28,970 nt of DNA from JBBSHS01 sp038232515 (GTDB lineage Bacteria; Actinomycetota; Acidimicrobiia; Acidimicrobiales; JAUJNH01): positions 1 to 28,970 of the forward strand of contig JBBSHS010000025.1 of NCBI GenBank assembly GCA_038232515.1, in the 5' to 3' direction. The notes beneath the pieces are model-generated. The model was not told the DNA's origin. It made no database searches and saw nothing but the letters and a program-made list of their open reading frames with translations. A program made the translations under genes and the position numbers. Numbering within the stretch: the first letter of the stretch is position 1; the number at the start of each line of letters is the position of its first letter. This document shows positions 15,061-23,547 of the stretch, piece by piece.

Positions 15061-15735
15061 GTGCCTGCGGCCCTCTTGGCGAGCGGACTCACCAAGGTCT
15101 ACGGCGAGCTGGTCGCCCTCGCCCCTCTCGACCTCGCCATCAAGGACGGCGAACGGGTGGTCATGGTCGGGTCCAACGGGTCGGGCAAGACCACCTTCAT
15201 GCGCATGGTGGCCGGTCTGCTCGAGCCGAGTGGCGGTGCCGCCGGAGTGGCGGGCGAGCCGGCCGGGTCCATCAACGCCCGGGCCGCGCTGTCGTACCTG
15301 CCCGATGAGCCCGTGCTGTACGACGACCTGTCGCTGGCCGAGCACCTCGAGTACGTGGCCCGTCTGCACGAGGCCGAGGAGTGGCAGCCCCGTGCCGCCT
15401 ACCTCGTCGACCGCCTGGGCCTGTCGCACCGGGTCGACGACCTGCCGGCCCAGTTCAGCCGGGGACTGCGACAGAAGACCTCCATCGCCCTCGCCCTCAT
15501 CCGTCCCTTCGAGGTGCTGGTGGTGGACGAGCCGTTCGTCGGCCTCGATGCCCCCGGCCGTTCGGCCCTGCTCGAACTGCTGGACCAGGCAGCTGAGGAC
15601 GGTGCCACCGTGGTGGTGGCCAGCCACTCCGTGGAGTTCGTGGACCGGGCTTCCAGGTGCGTGGCCCTGCGCGACGGCGAGCTCGTCCACGACGGTCCGG
15701 CCAGCCAGGCCGACGTGCTCCGCCTGGTCTCGTGA
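15061..15735 (+). CDS. ABC transporter ATP-binding protein
   Basis: 224 residues, a single nucleotide-binding domain. Walker A is GSNGSGKT (37-44), the Q-loop region is around SYLPDEPVLYDDLS, the signature is FSRGLRQK in place of LSGGQ (common in ABC-2 exporters), Walker B is VLVVDEPFVGLD, and the H-loop is VVASHS. It hydrolyses ATP to drive the permease encoded just upstream. A GTG at 15061 is used; TAGGGT, made from the stop codon of the permease gene, lies 8 nt before it and could be a weak internal promoter. No second transporter gene follows, as serC converges. Confidence 0.93.
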   Translation: MPAALLASGLTKVYGELVALAPLDLAIKDGERVVMVGSNGSGKTTFMRMVAGLLEPSGGAAGVAGEPAGSINARAALSYLPDEPVLYDDLSLAEHLEYVARLHEAEEWQPRAAYLVDRLGLSHRVDDLPAQFSRGLRQKTSIALALIRPFEVLVVDEPFVGLDAPGRSALLELLDQAAEDGATVVVASHSVEFVDRASRCVALRDGELVHDGPASQADVLRLVS

Positions 15736-15740
15736 GCCGT

Positions 15741-15758
15741 CCCGCCGACGCCGGCGGG
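15741..15758. terminator. Bidirectional hairpin between ABC ATPase and serC
   Basis: CCCGCCG (15741-15747), loop ACGC, CGGCGGG (15752-15758), a perfect 7-bp stem in the 37-bp gap between two converging stop codons. No T tract. Confidence 0.5.
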
Positions 15759-15772
15759 GAACGTACCGATGC

Positions 15773-16927
15773 TCAGGCCAGCTGGGCCACGACGTGGTCG
15801 ATGCAGGCGGTGAGGGCCTGCACGTCGTTGGGCTCGACGGCGGGGAACATGCCGACCCGCAGTTGGTTGCGGCCCAGCTTGCGGTAGCTCTCGGTATCGA
15901 CGATCCCGTTGGCCCGCAGGACCTTGGCCACCTCGTCCGCGCTCACCGTGTCGTCCAGGTCGACGGTGCCGACCACGTGGCTGCGCTGGTGGGGGCGGGC
16001 CACGAAAGGGGCGGCGTAGGAAGAGGCCTCGGCCCAGTCGTACAGGATGGCGGCCGACCGGTCGCAGCGCCCGGTGGCGAACTCCAGGCCACCGCCGTCC
16101 AGCATCCACTCGACCTGCTGCAGCATCAACCACAACGTGGCCAGGGCCGGCGTGTTGTAGGTCTGGTCCTTGATCGAGTTGTCCACGGCGATGCGCAGAT
16201 CGAGGAACGCCGGCACCCACCGGTCGGTGACGGCGATGCGCTCCTGGGCGGCCGGCGAGAGCAGGGCCAGCCACAGGCCGCCGTCGGAGGCAAAGCACTT
16301 CTGGGGGGCGAAGTAGTAGGCGTCGACCTGGCCGACGTCGACCCTCAGGCCACCGGCCCCCGAGGTGGCGTCGACCAGGAGCAGGGCGTCGGCATCGGCG
16401 CCCTGGGGCCGCACCGGTGTCATGGCCACGCCCGTCGAGGTCTCGTTGTGGGGGTGGCAGTAGGCGTCGATCCCGGCTTCGGGCGCGAAGCCGGGGTGGG
16501 TGCCGGCGGGCGACTCGACCACGTGGGTGGTACCCAGGTGGGGCGCGGCGCCGCAGACCGCCGCGAACTTGGCCGAGAACTCGCCGAAGGCCAGGTGCTG
16601 GGACCGCTCGCGCACGAGGCAGAAGCTGGCCGCGTCCCAGAAGGCGGTGGCCCCGCCGTTGCCCAGCACGACCTCGTAGCCGTCGGGCAGCGAGAAGAGG
16701 TGGCGCAGGGCAGCCCGCAGCCGCCCGACGACGTCCTTGACAGGGGCTTGGCGGTGGCTGGTGCCCAGCCACGAAGAGCTCACCTCGACCAGCGAGGCCA
16801 CTGCTTCAGGGCGGACCTTGGAGGGACCGCAGCCGAAGCGGCCGTCGCCGGGCAGGAGGTCGGAGGGGATGCGGACACCGCCGGCGGGAACGGGCTGTGT
16901 CAGAAGGGGGAGTCGGGGTGTGGGCAC
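15773..16927 (-). CDS. serC: Phosphoserine aminotransferase SerC
   Basis: Transfers an amino group from glutamate to 3-phosphohydroxypyruvate, the second step of serine synthesis; PLP-dependent, class V fold. 384 residues, closely following the actinobacterial type: DGRFGCGPSKVR near the N-terminus, GTSHRQAPVKDVVGR, ILGNGGATAFWD-like VVLGNGGATAFWDAA, HNETSTGVA, VDATSGAGGL, YYFAPQKCFASDGGLW (with the PLP lysine), DQTYNTPA, NGIVDTESYRKLGRNQLRVGMFPAVEP. I use the GTG at 16927 because the sequence from there matches family length. The frame is open further upstream only as the antisense shadow of aspC. Works with SerA at 25690. Confidence 0.96.
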   Translation of the reverse strand: MPTPRLPLLTQPVPAGGVRIPSDLLPGDGRFGCGPSKVRPEAVASLVEVSSSWLGTSHRQAPVKDVVGRLRAALRHLFSLPDGYEVVLGNGGATAFWDAASFCLVRERSQHLAFGEFSAKFAAVCGAAPHLGTTHVVESPAGTHPGFAPEAGIDAYCHPHNETSTGVAMTPVRPQGADADALLLVDATSGAGGLRVDVGQVDAYYFAPQKCFASDGGLWLALLSPAAQERIAVTDRWVPAFLDLRIAVDNSIKDQTYNTPALATLWLMLQQVEWMLDGGGLEFATGRCDRSAAILYDWAEASSYAAPFVARPHQRSHVVGTVDLDDTVSADEVAKVLRANGIVDTESYRKLGRNQLRVGMFPAVEPNDVQALTACIDHVVAQLA

Positions 16928-16936
16928 TGTGCAAGC
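16928..16936. promoter_or_regulatory. 9-bp gap between divergent serC and aspC starts
   Basis: Only 9 bp separate the GTG of serC from the ATG of the aminotransferase gene, so each promoter must lie inside the first codons of the opposite gene. Rightward, CACTGT (16925-16930) ends 6 nt before the ATG at 16937, the usual leaderless spacing here. The second in-frame ATG at 16946 is an alternative. No clear TAnnnT is seen for serC. Confidence 0.4.
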
Positions 16937-18136
16937 ATGGCATCCATGGCCCGCGTCTCCGCCCGTTTTGCCGCCGTCTCCGAGTCCGCCACCCTGGCCA
17001 TCGACGCCAGAGCCAAGGCGCTGAAAGCGGCCGGTGAGGACGTCGTCGGCTTCGGCGCCGGTGAGCCCGACTTCCCCACTCCCGACGACATCGTCCGAGC
17101 CGCCGTCGCCGCCTGCACCGATCCGAAGAACCACCGGTATACGCCGGCCGCCGGACTGCCCGAGCTGCGGTCGGCCATCGCCGCCAAGACCCTTCGCCAC
17201 TCCGGCTACGAGGTACAGCCCAGCCAGGTGCTCGTCACCAACGGCGGCAAGCAGGCGGTCGAAGAGGCGTTCGCGGCCGTGTGCGACCCGGGCGACGAGG
17301 TGATCATCCCGGCTCCCTACTGGACCACCTTCCCCGAGTCGGTGGCTCTGGCCGGGGGCACGCCCGTGTTCGTCGGCGCCGACGACAGCACCGGCTTCAG
17401 GGTCACCGTCGACCAGCTCGAGGCGGCCCGCACGGCGCGCACCAAGGTCCTGCTGTTCGTGTCGCCGTCGAACCCCACCGGCGCCGTGTACCCGGCCGAG
17501 GAGGTGGAGGCCATCGGGCGGTGGGCCGACGAGAACGGGTTGTGGGTCGTGACCGACGAGATCTACGAGCACCTGGTCTACGACGGGGTGACGGCGCCCT
17601 CTATGCCGGTGGTCGTGCCGGCGTTGGCCGACCGCTGCATCGTGACGAACGGGGTGGCCAAGACCTACGCCATGACGGGCTGGCGGGTGGGCTGGATGAT
17701 CGGTCCGGCCGATGTCGTCAAGGCCGCCTCCAACTACCAGAGCCACGCCACCTCCAATGTGGCCAACGTCAGCCAGCGGGCGGCGCTGGCCGCCGTGTCG
17801 GGCGACCTCGAGGCGGTCCACGCCATGAGGGCCCAGTTCGACCGCCGCCGCCACGTCATGGTCGAGGCGCTCAACGCCGTCTCCGGGTTCGAATGCCTGA
17901 TGCCCGAAGGGGCCTTCTACGCCTTCCCGTCGGTGCGGGCAGCGCTGGGCCGTGAGGTGGCAGGCCGAACCCCGACCACGTCGTTGGAGTTGGCTGAGGT
18001 GATCCTCGATGAGGTGAAGGTGGCGGTTGTCCCGGGCGAGGCATTCGGGGCCCCCGGCTATCTCCGCATGTCCTACGCCCTCAACCTGGAGGACCTCAAG
18101 GAGGGCGTGTCCCGGATCCACAAGCTGCTCGACTGA
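16937..18136 (+). CDS. aspC: Aspartate/prephenate-type class I aminotransferase
   Basis: 399 residues, fold type I PLP enzyme of the Igamma (thermophilic-type AspAT) branch. Visible motifs: GFGAGEPDFPTP near 38-50, YTPAAGLPELR (68-78), VTNGGKQAVEEAF, PAPYWTTFPE, SPSNPTGAVY (176-185), VTDEIYEHLVYDG (205-217), and AKTYAMTGWRVGW with the PLP-binding Lys242. Probably converts oxaloacetate and glutamate to aspartate and 2-oxoglutarate; some members also use prephenate, and sequence alone cannot say. The frame is open far upstream through the ABC and serC region as a shadow. Only 2 bp separate its stop from xfp, so the genes are probably co-transcribed. Symbol by family only. Confidence 0.9.
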   Translation: MASMARVSARFAAVSESATLAIDARAKALKAAGEDVVGFGAGEPDFPTPDDIVRAAVAACTDPKNHRYTPAAGLPELRSAIAAKTLRHSGYEVQPSQVLVTNGGKQAVEEAFAAVCDPGDEVIIPAPYWTTFPESVALAGGTPVFVGADDSTGFRVTVDQLEAARTARTKVLLFVSPSNPTGAVYPAEEVEAIGRWADENGLWVVTDEIYEHLVYDGVTAPSMPVVVPALADRCIVTNGVAKTYAMTGWRVGWMIGPADVVKAASNYQSHATSNVANVSQRAALAAVSGDLEAVHAMRAQFDRRRHVMVEALNAVSGFECLMPEGAFYAFPSVRAALGREVAGRTPTTSLELAEVILDEVKVAVVPGEAFGAPGYLRMSYALNLEDLKEGVSRIHKLLD

Positions 18137-18138
18137 CG

Positions 18139-20532
18139 ATGCCCCCGGCCACTCTGCCGACATCCCCCGATCGACCTCTCGGCACGGAGGAGCTGTCGCA
18201 CATCGACGCCTGGTGGCGAGCCGCCAACTATCTCGCCGTCGGGCAGATCTACCTGCTGGGTGACCCGCTGCTGCGCCAGCCCCTGACACTGGGCGACATC
18301 AAGCCCCGCCTGCTCGGCCACTGGGGCACCACGCCCGGCCTCAACCTCGTCTACGCCCACCTCAACCGGGTCATCAACCAGCGCGACCTGAACGTGATCT
18401 TCATTGCCGGCCCCGGCCATGGCGGCCCGGCCATGGTGGCCAGCACCTACCTGGAGGGCACCTACAGCGAGATCTACCCGGAGATCGCGCAGGACGAGGA
18501 GGGTCTGGGTCGTCTGTTCCGACAGTTCTCGTTCCCCGGCGGCATCCCGAGCCATGCGGCGCCGGAGACACCCGGCTCGATCCACGAAGGCGGCGAGTTG
18601 GGCTACTCGCTGTCCCACGCCGTCGGCGCCGTCTTGGACAACCCGGACCTGTTAGTGGCGTGCGTCATCGGCGACGGTGAGGCCGAGACAGGCCCGCTGG
18701 CCGCCAGCTGGCATTCCAACAAGTTTCTGGACCCGATGACCGATGGCGCGGTACTGCCCATCCTGCACCTCAACGGCTACAAGATCGCCAACCCGGCGGT
18801 GCTCGACCGGCTGGCGCCGGGGGAGCTGACCGAGTTGCTGCACGGCTACGGCTGGGCGCCGTACGTCGTAGCTGGCGACGAACCCGCCGACGTGCACCAG
18901 CAGCTGGCCGGCACCCTCGACCGCATCTGCGGCGACATCGCCGCCATTCAGCGACGGGCCCGTGTTGACGGCGACACCAGTCGGGCTCGGTGGCCCTGCC
19001 TGGTGCTGCGCACGCCCAAGGGCTGGACCGGTCCCAAGATGGTCGACGGAGAGCCGGTGGAGGGCACCTGGCGGGCCCACCAGTTGCCCCTGAGCGCCGA
19101 CGCCCGCCATCCCCAGCACGTGGCCCAGCTCGAGGCCTGGATGCGCAGCTACCGCCCCGAGGAGCTGTTCGACGACGACGGCCGTGTCGTCGCCTCCGTC
19201 ACGGCGCTGGCCCCTACCGGCGATCGGCGCATGGGCGCCAACCCGCACGCCAACGGCGGCCGGCTGGTACATCCCTTGCGACTGCCCGACTTCGCCACGT
19301 ACGCGGTGGCCGTCGAACGACCGGCGGCCACGGTGGCCGAGGCGACCCGGGTCATGGGCAGCTACCTGCGCGACGTCATGGTCGCCAACGCCGACCAGCG
19401 CAACTTCCGGGTGTTCGGCCCGGACGAGACGGCGTCGAACCGCCTCGGTGACCTCTTCGATGCCACCGGCCGGGCGTGGGTGGCCAAGACGGCCGAGGTC
19501 GACGAGCCTCTTCGTCTGCGACCCGACGGCCGGGTCATGGAGATCCTCTCCGAGCACACCTGCCAGGGATGGCTGGAGGGCTACCTGCTGACCGGTCGCC
19601 ACGGGCTGTTCTCGTGCTACGAGGCCTTCATCCACCTGGTCGACTCCATGTTCAACCAGCACGCCAAGTGGCTCAAGGTGTCGAGCGGGCTGGAGTGGCG
19701 GCCGGAGATCGCATCGCTCAACTACCTGCTCACCTCGCACGTCTGGCGCCAGGACCACAACGGCTTCAGCCACCAGGACCCCGGCTTCATCGACCACGTC
19801 GTCAACAAGAAGGCTGAGTACGTCCGGGTCTACCTGCCGCCCGACGCCAACACGCTGTTGTCGGTCACCGACCACTGCCTGCGCAGTCGGCAGAAGGTCA
19901 ACGTGATCGTCGCAGGAAAGCAGCCGGCGCTGCAGTACCTCGACATGGACGCCGCCGTCGCCCACTGCGCCAAGGGAATCGGCATCTGGGAGTGGGCCAG
20001 CAACGACGAAGGCGCCGACCCTGACGTGGTCATGGCGTGCTGCGGCGACATCCCTACCCTCGAGACCCTGGCTGCCGTCGGCATCCTGCGGAGCCACGAG
20101 CCGCAGTTGAAGATCCGGGTCGTCAACGTAGTCGACCTGATGACCCTGCAGCCCGAGCACGAGCACCCGCATGGCTTGTCCGACCAGCACTTCGATTCAC
20201 TGTTCGGCACCGACGTGCCGGTGATCTTCAACTTCCACGGGTACCCGTGGCTGATCCACCGCCTCACCTACCGGCGCCACAACCACCAGCACCTGCACGT
20301 ACGCGGCTACAAGGAGGAGGGCACCACCACGACACCCTTCGACATGTGTGTACTCAACGAGATCGACAGGTTCCACCTGGTGCAGGACGTCATCGACCGG
20401 GCCCGCCACTTCGGGCCTGGAGGTGCCTACCTGCGGGAGCACATGTCCAACGAACTGGTCAGGCATGCCAGTTACATCCGCGCCGTCGGACAGGACCTGC
20501 CCGAGATCCGCGGCTGGGAGTGGCAGAACTGA
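18139..20532 (+). CDS. xfp: Phosphoketolase (xylulose-5-P / fructose-6-P)
   Basis: Cleaves xylulose 5-phosphate or fructose 6-phosphate with phosphate to acetyl phosphate and a shorter sugar phosphate, using thiamin diphosphate. 797 residues, the usual length. Family motifs are present: HWGTTPGLNLVYAHLNR (61-77), IAGPGHGGPAM (89-99), SHAAPETPGSIHEGGELGYSLSHA (138-161), and the ThDP motif GDGEAETGPLAASWHSNKF to LNGYKIANP (178-219). Later motifs include RVFGPDE, EHTCQGWLEGYLLTGRHG, SSGLEWRPEIASLNYLLTSH-like residues, and HQDPG. No residue of the family core seems lost. It is followed directly by acetate kinase, the standard partner. Confidence 0.97.
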   Translation: MPPATLPTSPDRPLGTEELSHIDAWWRAANYLAVGQIYLLGDPLLRQPLTLGDIKPRLLGHWGTTPGLNLVYAHLNRVINQRDLNVIFIAGPGHGGPAMVASTYLEGTYSEIYPEIAQDEEGLGRLFRQFSFPGGIPSHAAPETPGSIHEGGELGYSLSHAVGAVLDNPDLLVACVIGDGEAETGPLAASWHSNKFLDPMTDGAVLPILHLNGYKIANPAVLDRLAPGELTELLHGYGWAPYVVAGDEPADVHQQLAGTLDRICGDIAAIQRRARVDGDTSRARWPCLVLRTPKGWTGPKMVDGEPVEGTWRAHQLPLSADARHPQHVAQLEAWMRSYRPEELFDDDGRVVASVTALAPTGDRRMGANPHANGGRLVHPLRLPDFATYAVAVERPAATVAEATRVMGSYLRDVMVANADQRNFRVFGPDETASNRLGDLFDATGRAWVAKTAEVDEPLRLRPDGRVMEILSEHTCQGWLEGYLLTGRHGLFSCYEAFIHLVDSMFNQHAKWLKVSSGLEWRPEIASLNYLLTSHVWRQDHNGFSHQDPGFIDHVVNKKAEYVRVYLPPDANTLLSVTDHCLRSRQKVNVIVAGKQPALQYLDMDAAVAHCAKGIGIWEWASNDEGADPDVVMACCGDIPTLETLAAVGILRSHEPQLKIRVVNVVDLMTLQPEHEHPHGLSDQHFDSLFGTDVPVIFNFHGYPWLIHRLTYRRHNHQHLHVRGYKEEGTTTTPFDMCVLNEIDRFHLVQDVIDRARHFGPGGAYLREHMSNELVRHASYIRAVGQDLPEIRGWEWQN

Positions 20533-21656
20533 ACGCGCCGCGGCGGGGCCTCGCACTCGTCGTCAATGCCGGGTCGACCTCACTCAAGGCCGCCGTCTTC
20601 GCCGGCGACGCGGACGAGCCGGTGTGGGCGGTCAACGTCGACGACGCGAAGATCGGAGCCGACCGCGTGGCCGGGTTCGAGAAGGCGCTGGGTTCGGCGA
20701 CCGGCCTTGCGGAAATCACCGTTGTGGGGCACCGCGTGGTGCACGGCGGCCAGCGCTTCGATCGACCCGTCGTCATCGACGCCGACGTCGAGGCCGCCAT
20801 AGCGGCGATGGAGGAACTTGCCCCCCTCCACAACCGAGCCGCCCTGGATGGGATCGCCGCCGCCCGGGGTGTCCTCGGGCCGCAGGTGCCCCATGTCGCC
20901 GTGTTCGACACCGCCTTCCACCGCAGCCTTCCCGATGCCGCCGCCGCCTACGGCGGCCCTCACCGTTGGTTCGAACAGGGAATGCGCCGATACGGCTTTC
21001 ACGGCATCAGCCACCAGCACGCCGCCCACAGCGCGGCAACCATCCTGCGGCGCCCGCTCGGGTCGCTCCGGCTGGTCACGTGCCACCTGGGCGGCGGTTG
21101 CTCGCTCGCCGCCGTCGATGGTGGCCGCAGCATCGACACCACGATGGGTTTCACGCCCCTCGACGGGCTCGTGATGGCCAGCCGCTCGGGCGCAGTCGAC
21201 CCCGGCCTCATCTTTCATCTGCTGCGATCGGGCACCCCGGTCGACGAGCTCCAGTCCGTGGTCGAGGAGCGGTCCGGCCTCCTCGGCCTGTCCGGGGTCA
21301 GCGCCGACCTGCGCGAGGTCGTCGCTGCCCGTGACGCGGGTGACGAGCGCGCCGCCCTGGCCGTCGACGTCTTCGTCCACCGTGTCGCCACCGGCGTCGG
21401 CGCCATGACCGCCGCCCTCGGTGGCACCCACGCCATCGTCTTCACCGGTGGTATCGGGCAGGGCTCGGCCGAGGTACGGGCGCGGGTGAGCGGGCGATTC
21501 GCCTTTCTCGGCGTCACCCTCGACGAGGGTCGCAACCAGGCCAACCTGGTCGACGCCGACATCTCCGCAGCCGGCGCCACCGTCGCCGTGCTCGTGGTAC
21601 GCGCCCGGGAGGAGCTGGCCATAGCCCGTGACGCCCTCCGCCTGACGGCACGGTGA
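20520..21656 (+). CDS. ackA: Acetate kinase
   Basis: Converts acetyl phosphate and ADP to acetate and ATP, so it finishes the phosphoketolase route. 378 residues, slightly short for the family. Signature residues: VVNAGSTSLK (14-23), GHRVVHGGQRF, FDTAFHRSLP, RRYGFHGISHQ, HLGGGCSLAAVDGGRSIDTT, SRSGAVDP, EERSGLLGLSG, VFTGGIGQGSAEVR, and EELAIARD near the end. The usual GGIGEN motif reads GGIGQG here, losing the glutamate. The start is a GTG at 20520, overlapping the xfp end by 13 bp in another frame. A CTG at 20529 would be an alternative start. No phosphotransacetylase is in the window. Confidence 0.94.
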   Translation: MAELNAPRRGLALVVNAGSTSLKAAVFAGDADEPVWAVNVDDAKIGADRVAGFEKALGSATGLAEITVVGHRVVHGGQRFDRPVVIDADVEAAIAAMEELAPLHNRAALDGIAAARGVLGPQVPHVAVFDTAFHRSLPDAAAAYGGPHRWFEQGMRRYGFHGISHQHAAHSAATILRRPLGSLRLVTCHLGGGCSLAAVDGGRSIDTTMGFTPLDGLVMASRSGAVDPGLIFHLLRSGTPVDELQSVVEERSGLLGLSGVSADLREVVAARDAGDERAALAVDVFVHRVATGVGAMTAALGGTHAIVFTGGIGQGSAEVRARVSGRFAFLGVTLDEGRNQANLVDADISAAGATVAVLVVRAREELAIARDALRLTAR

Positions 21657-21745
21657 CCTGACGGTCGGGAACCCAGACGCCGCCTGCGTCCGGGCGGCTG
21701 CCGGCCGCCTCGAACCGGTCGACGAAGACGCCCTGAAGCGCCGGC

Positions 21746-23269
21746 TCAGGAGACGTAGGAGACGACGGACCCCATGCCGGCCATCAGGTGGTAGGTGTTG
21801 TGGCAGTGCATCATCCACTGGCCGGGGTTGTCGGCGTCGAAGATCACGTCGATGGTGCGGCCCGGGAGCACCTTGATCGTGTCCTTGCGGGCCCGTCCGC
21901 CGACCCGCTCGAACGTATGGCCGTGAAGGTGCATCGGGTGCCACATGGTGGTCTTGTTGGTGTACTCCAGCTGCACCCGCTCGCCCTGGCGGACATCCAG
22001 CTCGGCGCCGTGGCCACCGCTTTCGTGGTGGATCTTGCCGTTGATCAGCCAGCGGTACTGCTTGGCGTCAGAGGTGAGCGCCACCTGGTGGGTGCGGTCG
22101 GGCGGCCGTTCCTTCAGGACCACGGAGGGATCGGCCCGCAGGTCGAGCTCGTCGAGGAGCTGGGCCTTGAGCTCGTCGGGGCGCAGGTCGGGGGGTGGCG
22201 GGGCGGTGGCGGCGGCATCGGTGGTGCGCAGCACGGCGGCGGCCAGGCCGTCCTTCCCCTCGGCCGCGGCCACCATGGGCCACGCCCCTGACCTCGGCTG
22301 GACGATGACGTCGTAGCGCTCGGCCATGCCCAGGATCAGCGTGTCCACCTCCAGCGGCGTCACCGGGTAGCCGTCGGTGTGGGTGACGGTCATGCGGTGG
22401 CCACCCATGGCGAAGCGGTAGGCGGTGTCCGAGCCGGCGTTGATGACCCGCAGTCGCACCCGGGCGTTGGGCGTCACCGTGAAGGTCGGGCGGTCGGCGG
22501 GCATCCGCCCGTTGAGCAGGTGGAGCGGGTATTGAACGTCGCCCGAGTCACCACCGAGGGCGTCGGACTGCATGGCGGCCATGTTCATTCCACCACCGCC
22601 CATGTTCATGCCAGCACCGCCGCCCATGTTCATGCCGGCCATGCCTCCCTTCTCCAGCTCGGCCAGCTTCTGGTCGGGCGTGCCCGGGACGCCGTCGAGC
22701 CAGTCGTCGAGCACGATCACGAACTCGGCGTCGTACTTGAGCGGTTCGTTCGGGTCCTCGACGATCAGGGGGCTGTACAGGCCCCGGTCGAGTTGCATGC
22801 CCGAATGCGGGTGGAAGAAGTAAGTGCCTGGGTCGGGAGCCGTGAACTCGTAGACGAACCGGCCGCCGGGGGGGATTGGCTTCTGGGTCAGGTCGGGTAC
22901 GCCGTCCATGTCGTTGCGCAGGGCGATGCCGTGCCAGTGGATGGTCGTGGGGGCGGGCAGCGAGTTGGTGAGGGTGGCCCGCAGGACGTCGCCGGCCCGG
23001 ACACGCACGCCCGGCGCTCCCGGTGCGGTGCCGTAGGCCCAAGTGGGCACCACCCGGCCGCCAAGGTCGGCGTCGACGGCGGCGGCGGTGAGGGCCATCT
23101 CCACCACCGGGGCCCCCGGCCTGCGCCGACGCCGCTCGCCGGCGGCGACCGCATTGCTGGTGCCCTCCACCCTGGACGCCCCCCGCCCTCCACAGCCGGC
23201 GAGCACGGCGGCACCTCCGGCCAGCTGGAGGAACCGGCGACGGTCGATGGGCCCGATGGGGTGGGGCAT
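21746..23269 (-). CDS. Multicopper oxidase with Met-rich insertion, exported
   Basis: 507 residues with three cupredoxin domains. The N-terminus DRRRFLQLAGG (9-19) is a Tat-like signal, followed by a lipobox-like LAGC at Cys26, so the protein is probably exported folded and may be lipid-anchored. Copper motifs: HWHG (111-114), HPHSG (153-157), HPMHLHGH (444-451) and HCHNTYHLMAGM (488-499), giving the type 1 and trinuclear sites. Residues 210-233 hold eight Met in MAGMNMGGGAGMNM-type repeats, which in CueO-like oxidases bind Cu(I). It probably oxidises Cu(I) or phenolic substrates outside the membrane. AGAGG at about -10 precedes the ATG. No other copper gene is adjacent. Confidence 0.93.
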   Translation of the reverse strand: MPHPIGPIDRRRFLQLAGGAAVLAGCGGRGASRVEGTSNAVAAGERRRRRPGAPVVEMALTAAAVDADLGGRVVPTWAYGTAPGAPGVRVRAGDVLRATLTNSLPAPTTIHWHGIALRNDMDGVPDLTQKPIPPGGRFVYEFTAPDPGTYFFHPHSGMQLDRGLYSPLIVEDPNEPLKYDAEFVIVLDDWLDGVPGTPDQKLAELEKGGMAGMNMGGGAGMNMGGGGMNMAAMQSDALGGDSGDVQYPLHLLNGRMPADRPTFTVTPNARVRLRVINAGSDTAYRFAMGGHRMTVTHTDGYPVTPLEVDTLILGMAERYDVIVQPRSGAWPMVAAAEGKDGLAAAVLRTTDAAATAPPPPDLRPDELKAQLLDELDLRADPSVVLKERPPDRTHQVALTSDAKQYRWLINGKIHHESGGHGAELDVRQGERVQLEYTNKTTMWHPMHLHGHTFERVGGRARKDTIKVLPGRTIDVIFDADNPGQWMMHCHNTYHLMAGMGSVVSYVS

Positions 23270-23300
23270 GGGCTGCGGCCTCTCTTGCTCTCAGCAGGAA

Positions 23301-23547
23301 CTACCGGGGCTTCGCCCCCGCCCGACGAGCGGTCAGGTCATCCTTCGGCCTACAGGGGCGATGTTCTTCACCCGCACCCTAACGGGGGCCATCCTGCGTT
23401 CGTGGGGTGGCCGTCATCCTCGAACCCGACGCAGCCCTCCCACGCCACTACGCCGTCAGTTCGAAAAACGGGAAGCGGCCATCATTACCTTGTCGGCGCG
23501 GGGCGGAACTTGGCTCAATCGTGTCGGTTCGTAGGCCAAGCGCCTAG
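23301..23547. repeat. Bipartite dispersed intergenic repeat, copy B
   Basis: The left block (23301-23428) matches copy A from CTACCGGGGCTTCGCCCCC to TCCTCGAACCCG with only a few substitutions and single-base indels. The right block (23514-23547, CTCAATCGTGTCGGTTC to GCGCCTAG) also matches. Between them lie 85 bp (23429-23513), where copy A has 3 bp. The right end runs over the stop codon of the NlpC/P60 gene. The rest of the gap to the multicopper oxidase (23270-23300) holds its ribosome binding site. Confidence 0.85.

Noticed and set aside
13441..15690. A 749-codon leftward open frame opposite the ABC transporter genes (and a 528-codon one at 13304-14890)
   Set aside because: GC-rich antisense shadows. 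Both transporter genes on the plus strand have clear membrane helices or Walker motifs.
15230..16936. Long upstream extension of the aspC frame, giving 968 codons in all
   Set aside because: The extension runs antisense through serC and out of frame through the ABC ATPase gene and has no homology; the aminotransferase begins at 16937 or 16946.
16928..18289. Upstream extension of serC into an 838-codon leftward frame
   Set aside because: The extra part is antisense to aspC and xfp. The SerC family starts just before DGRFGCGPSK.
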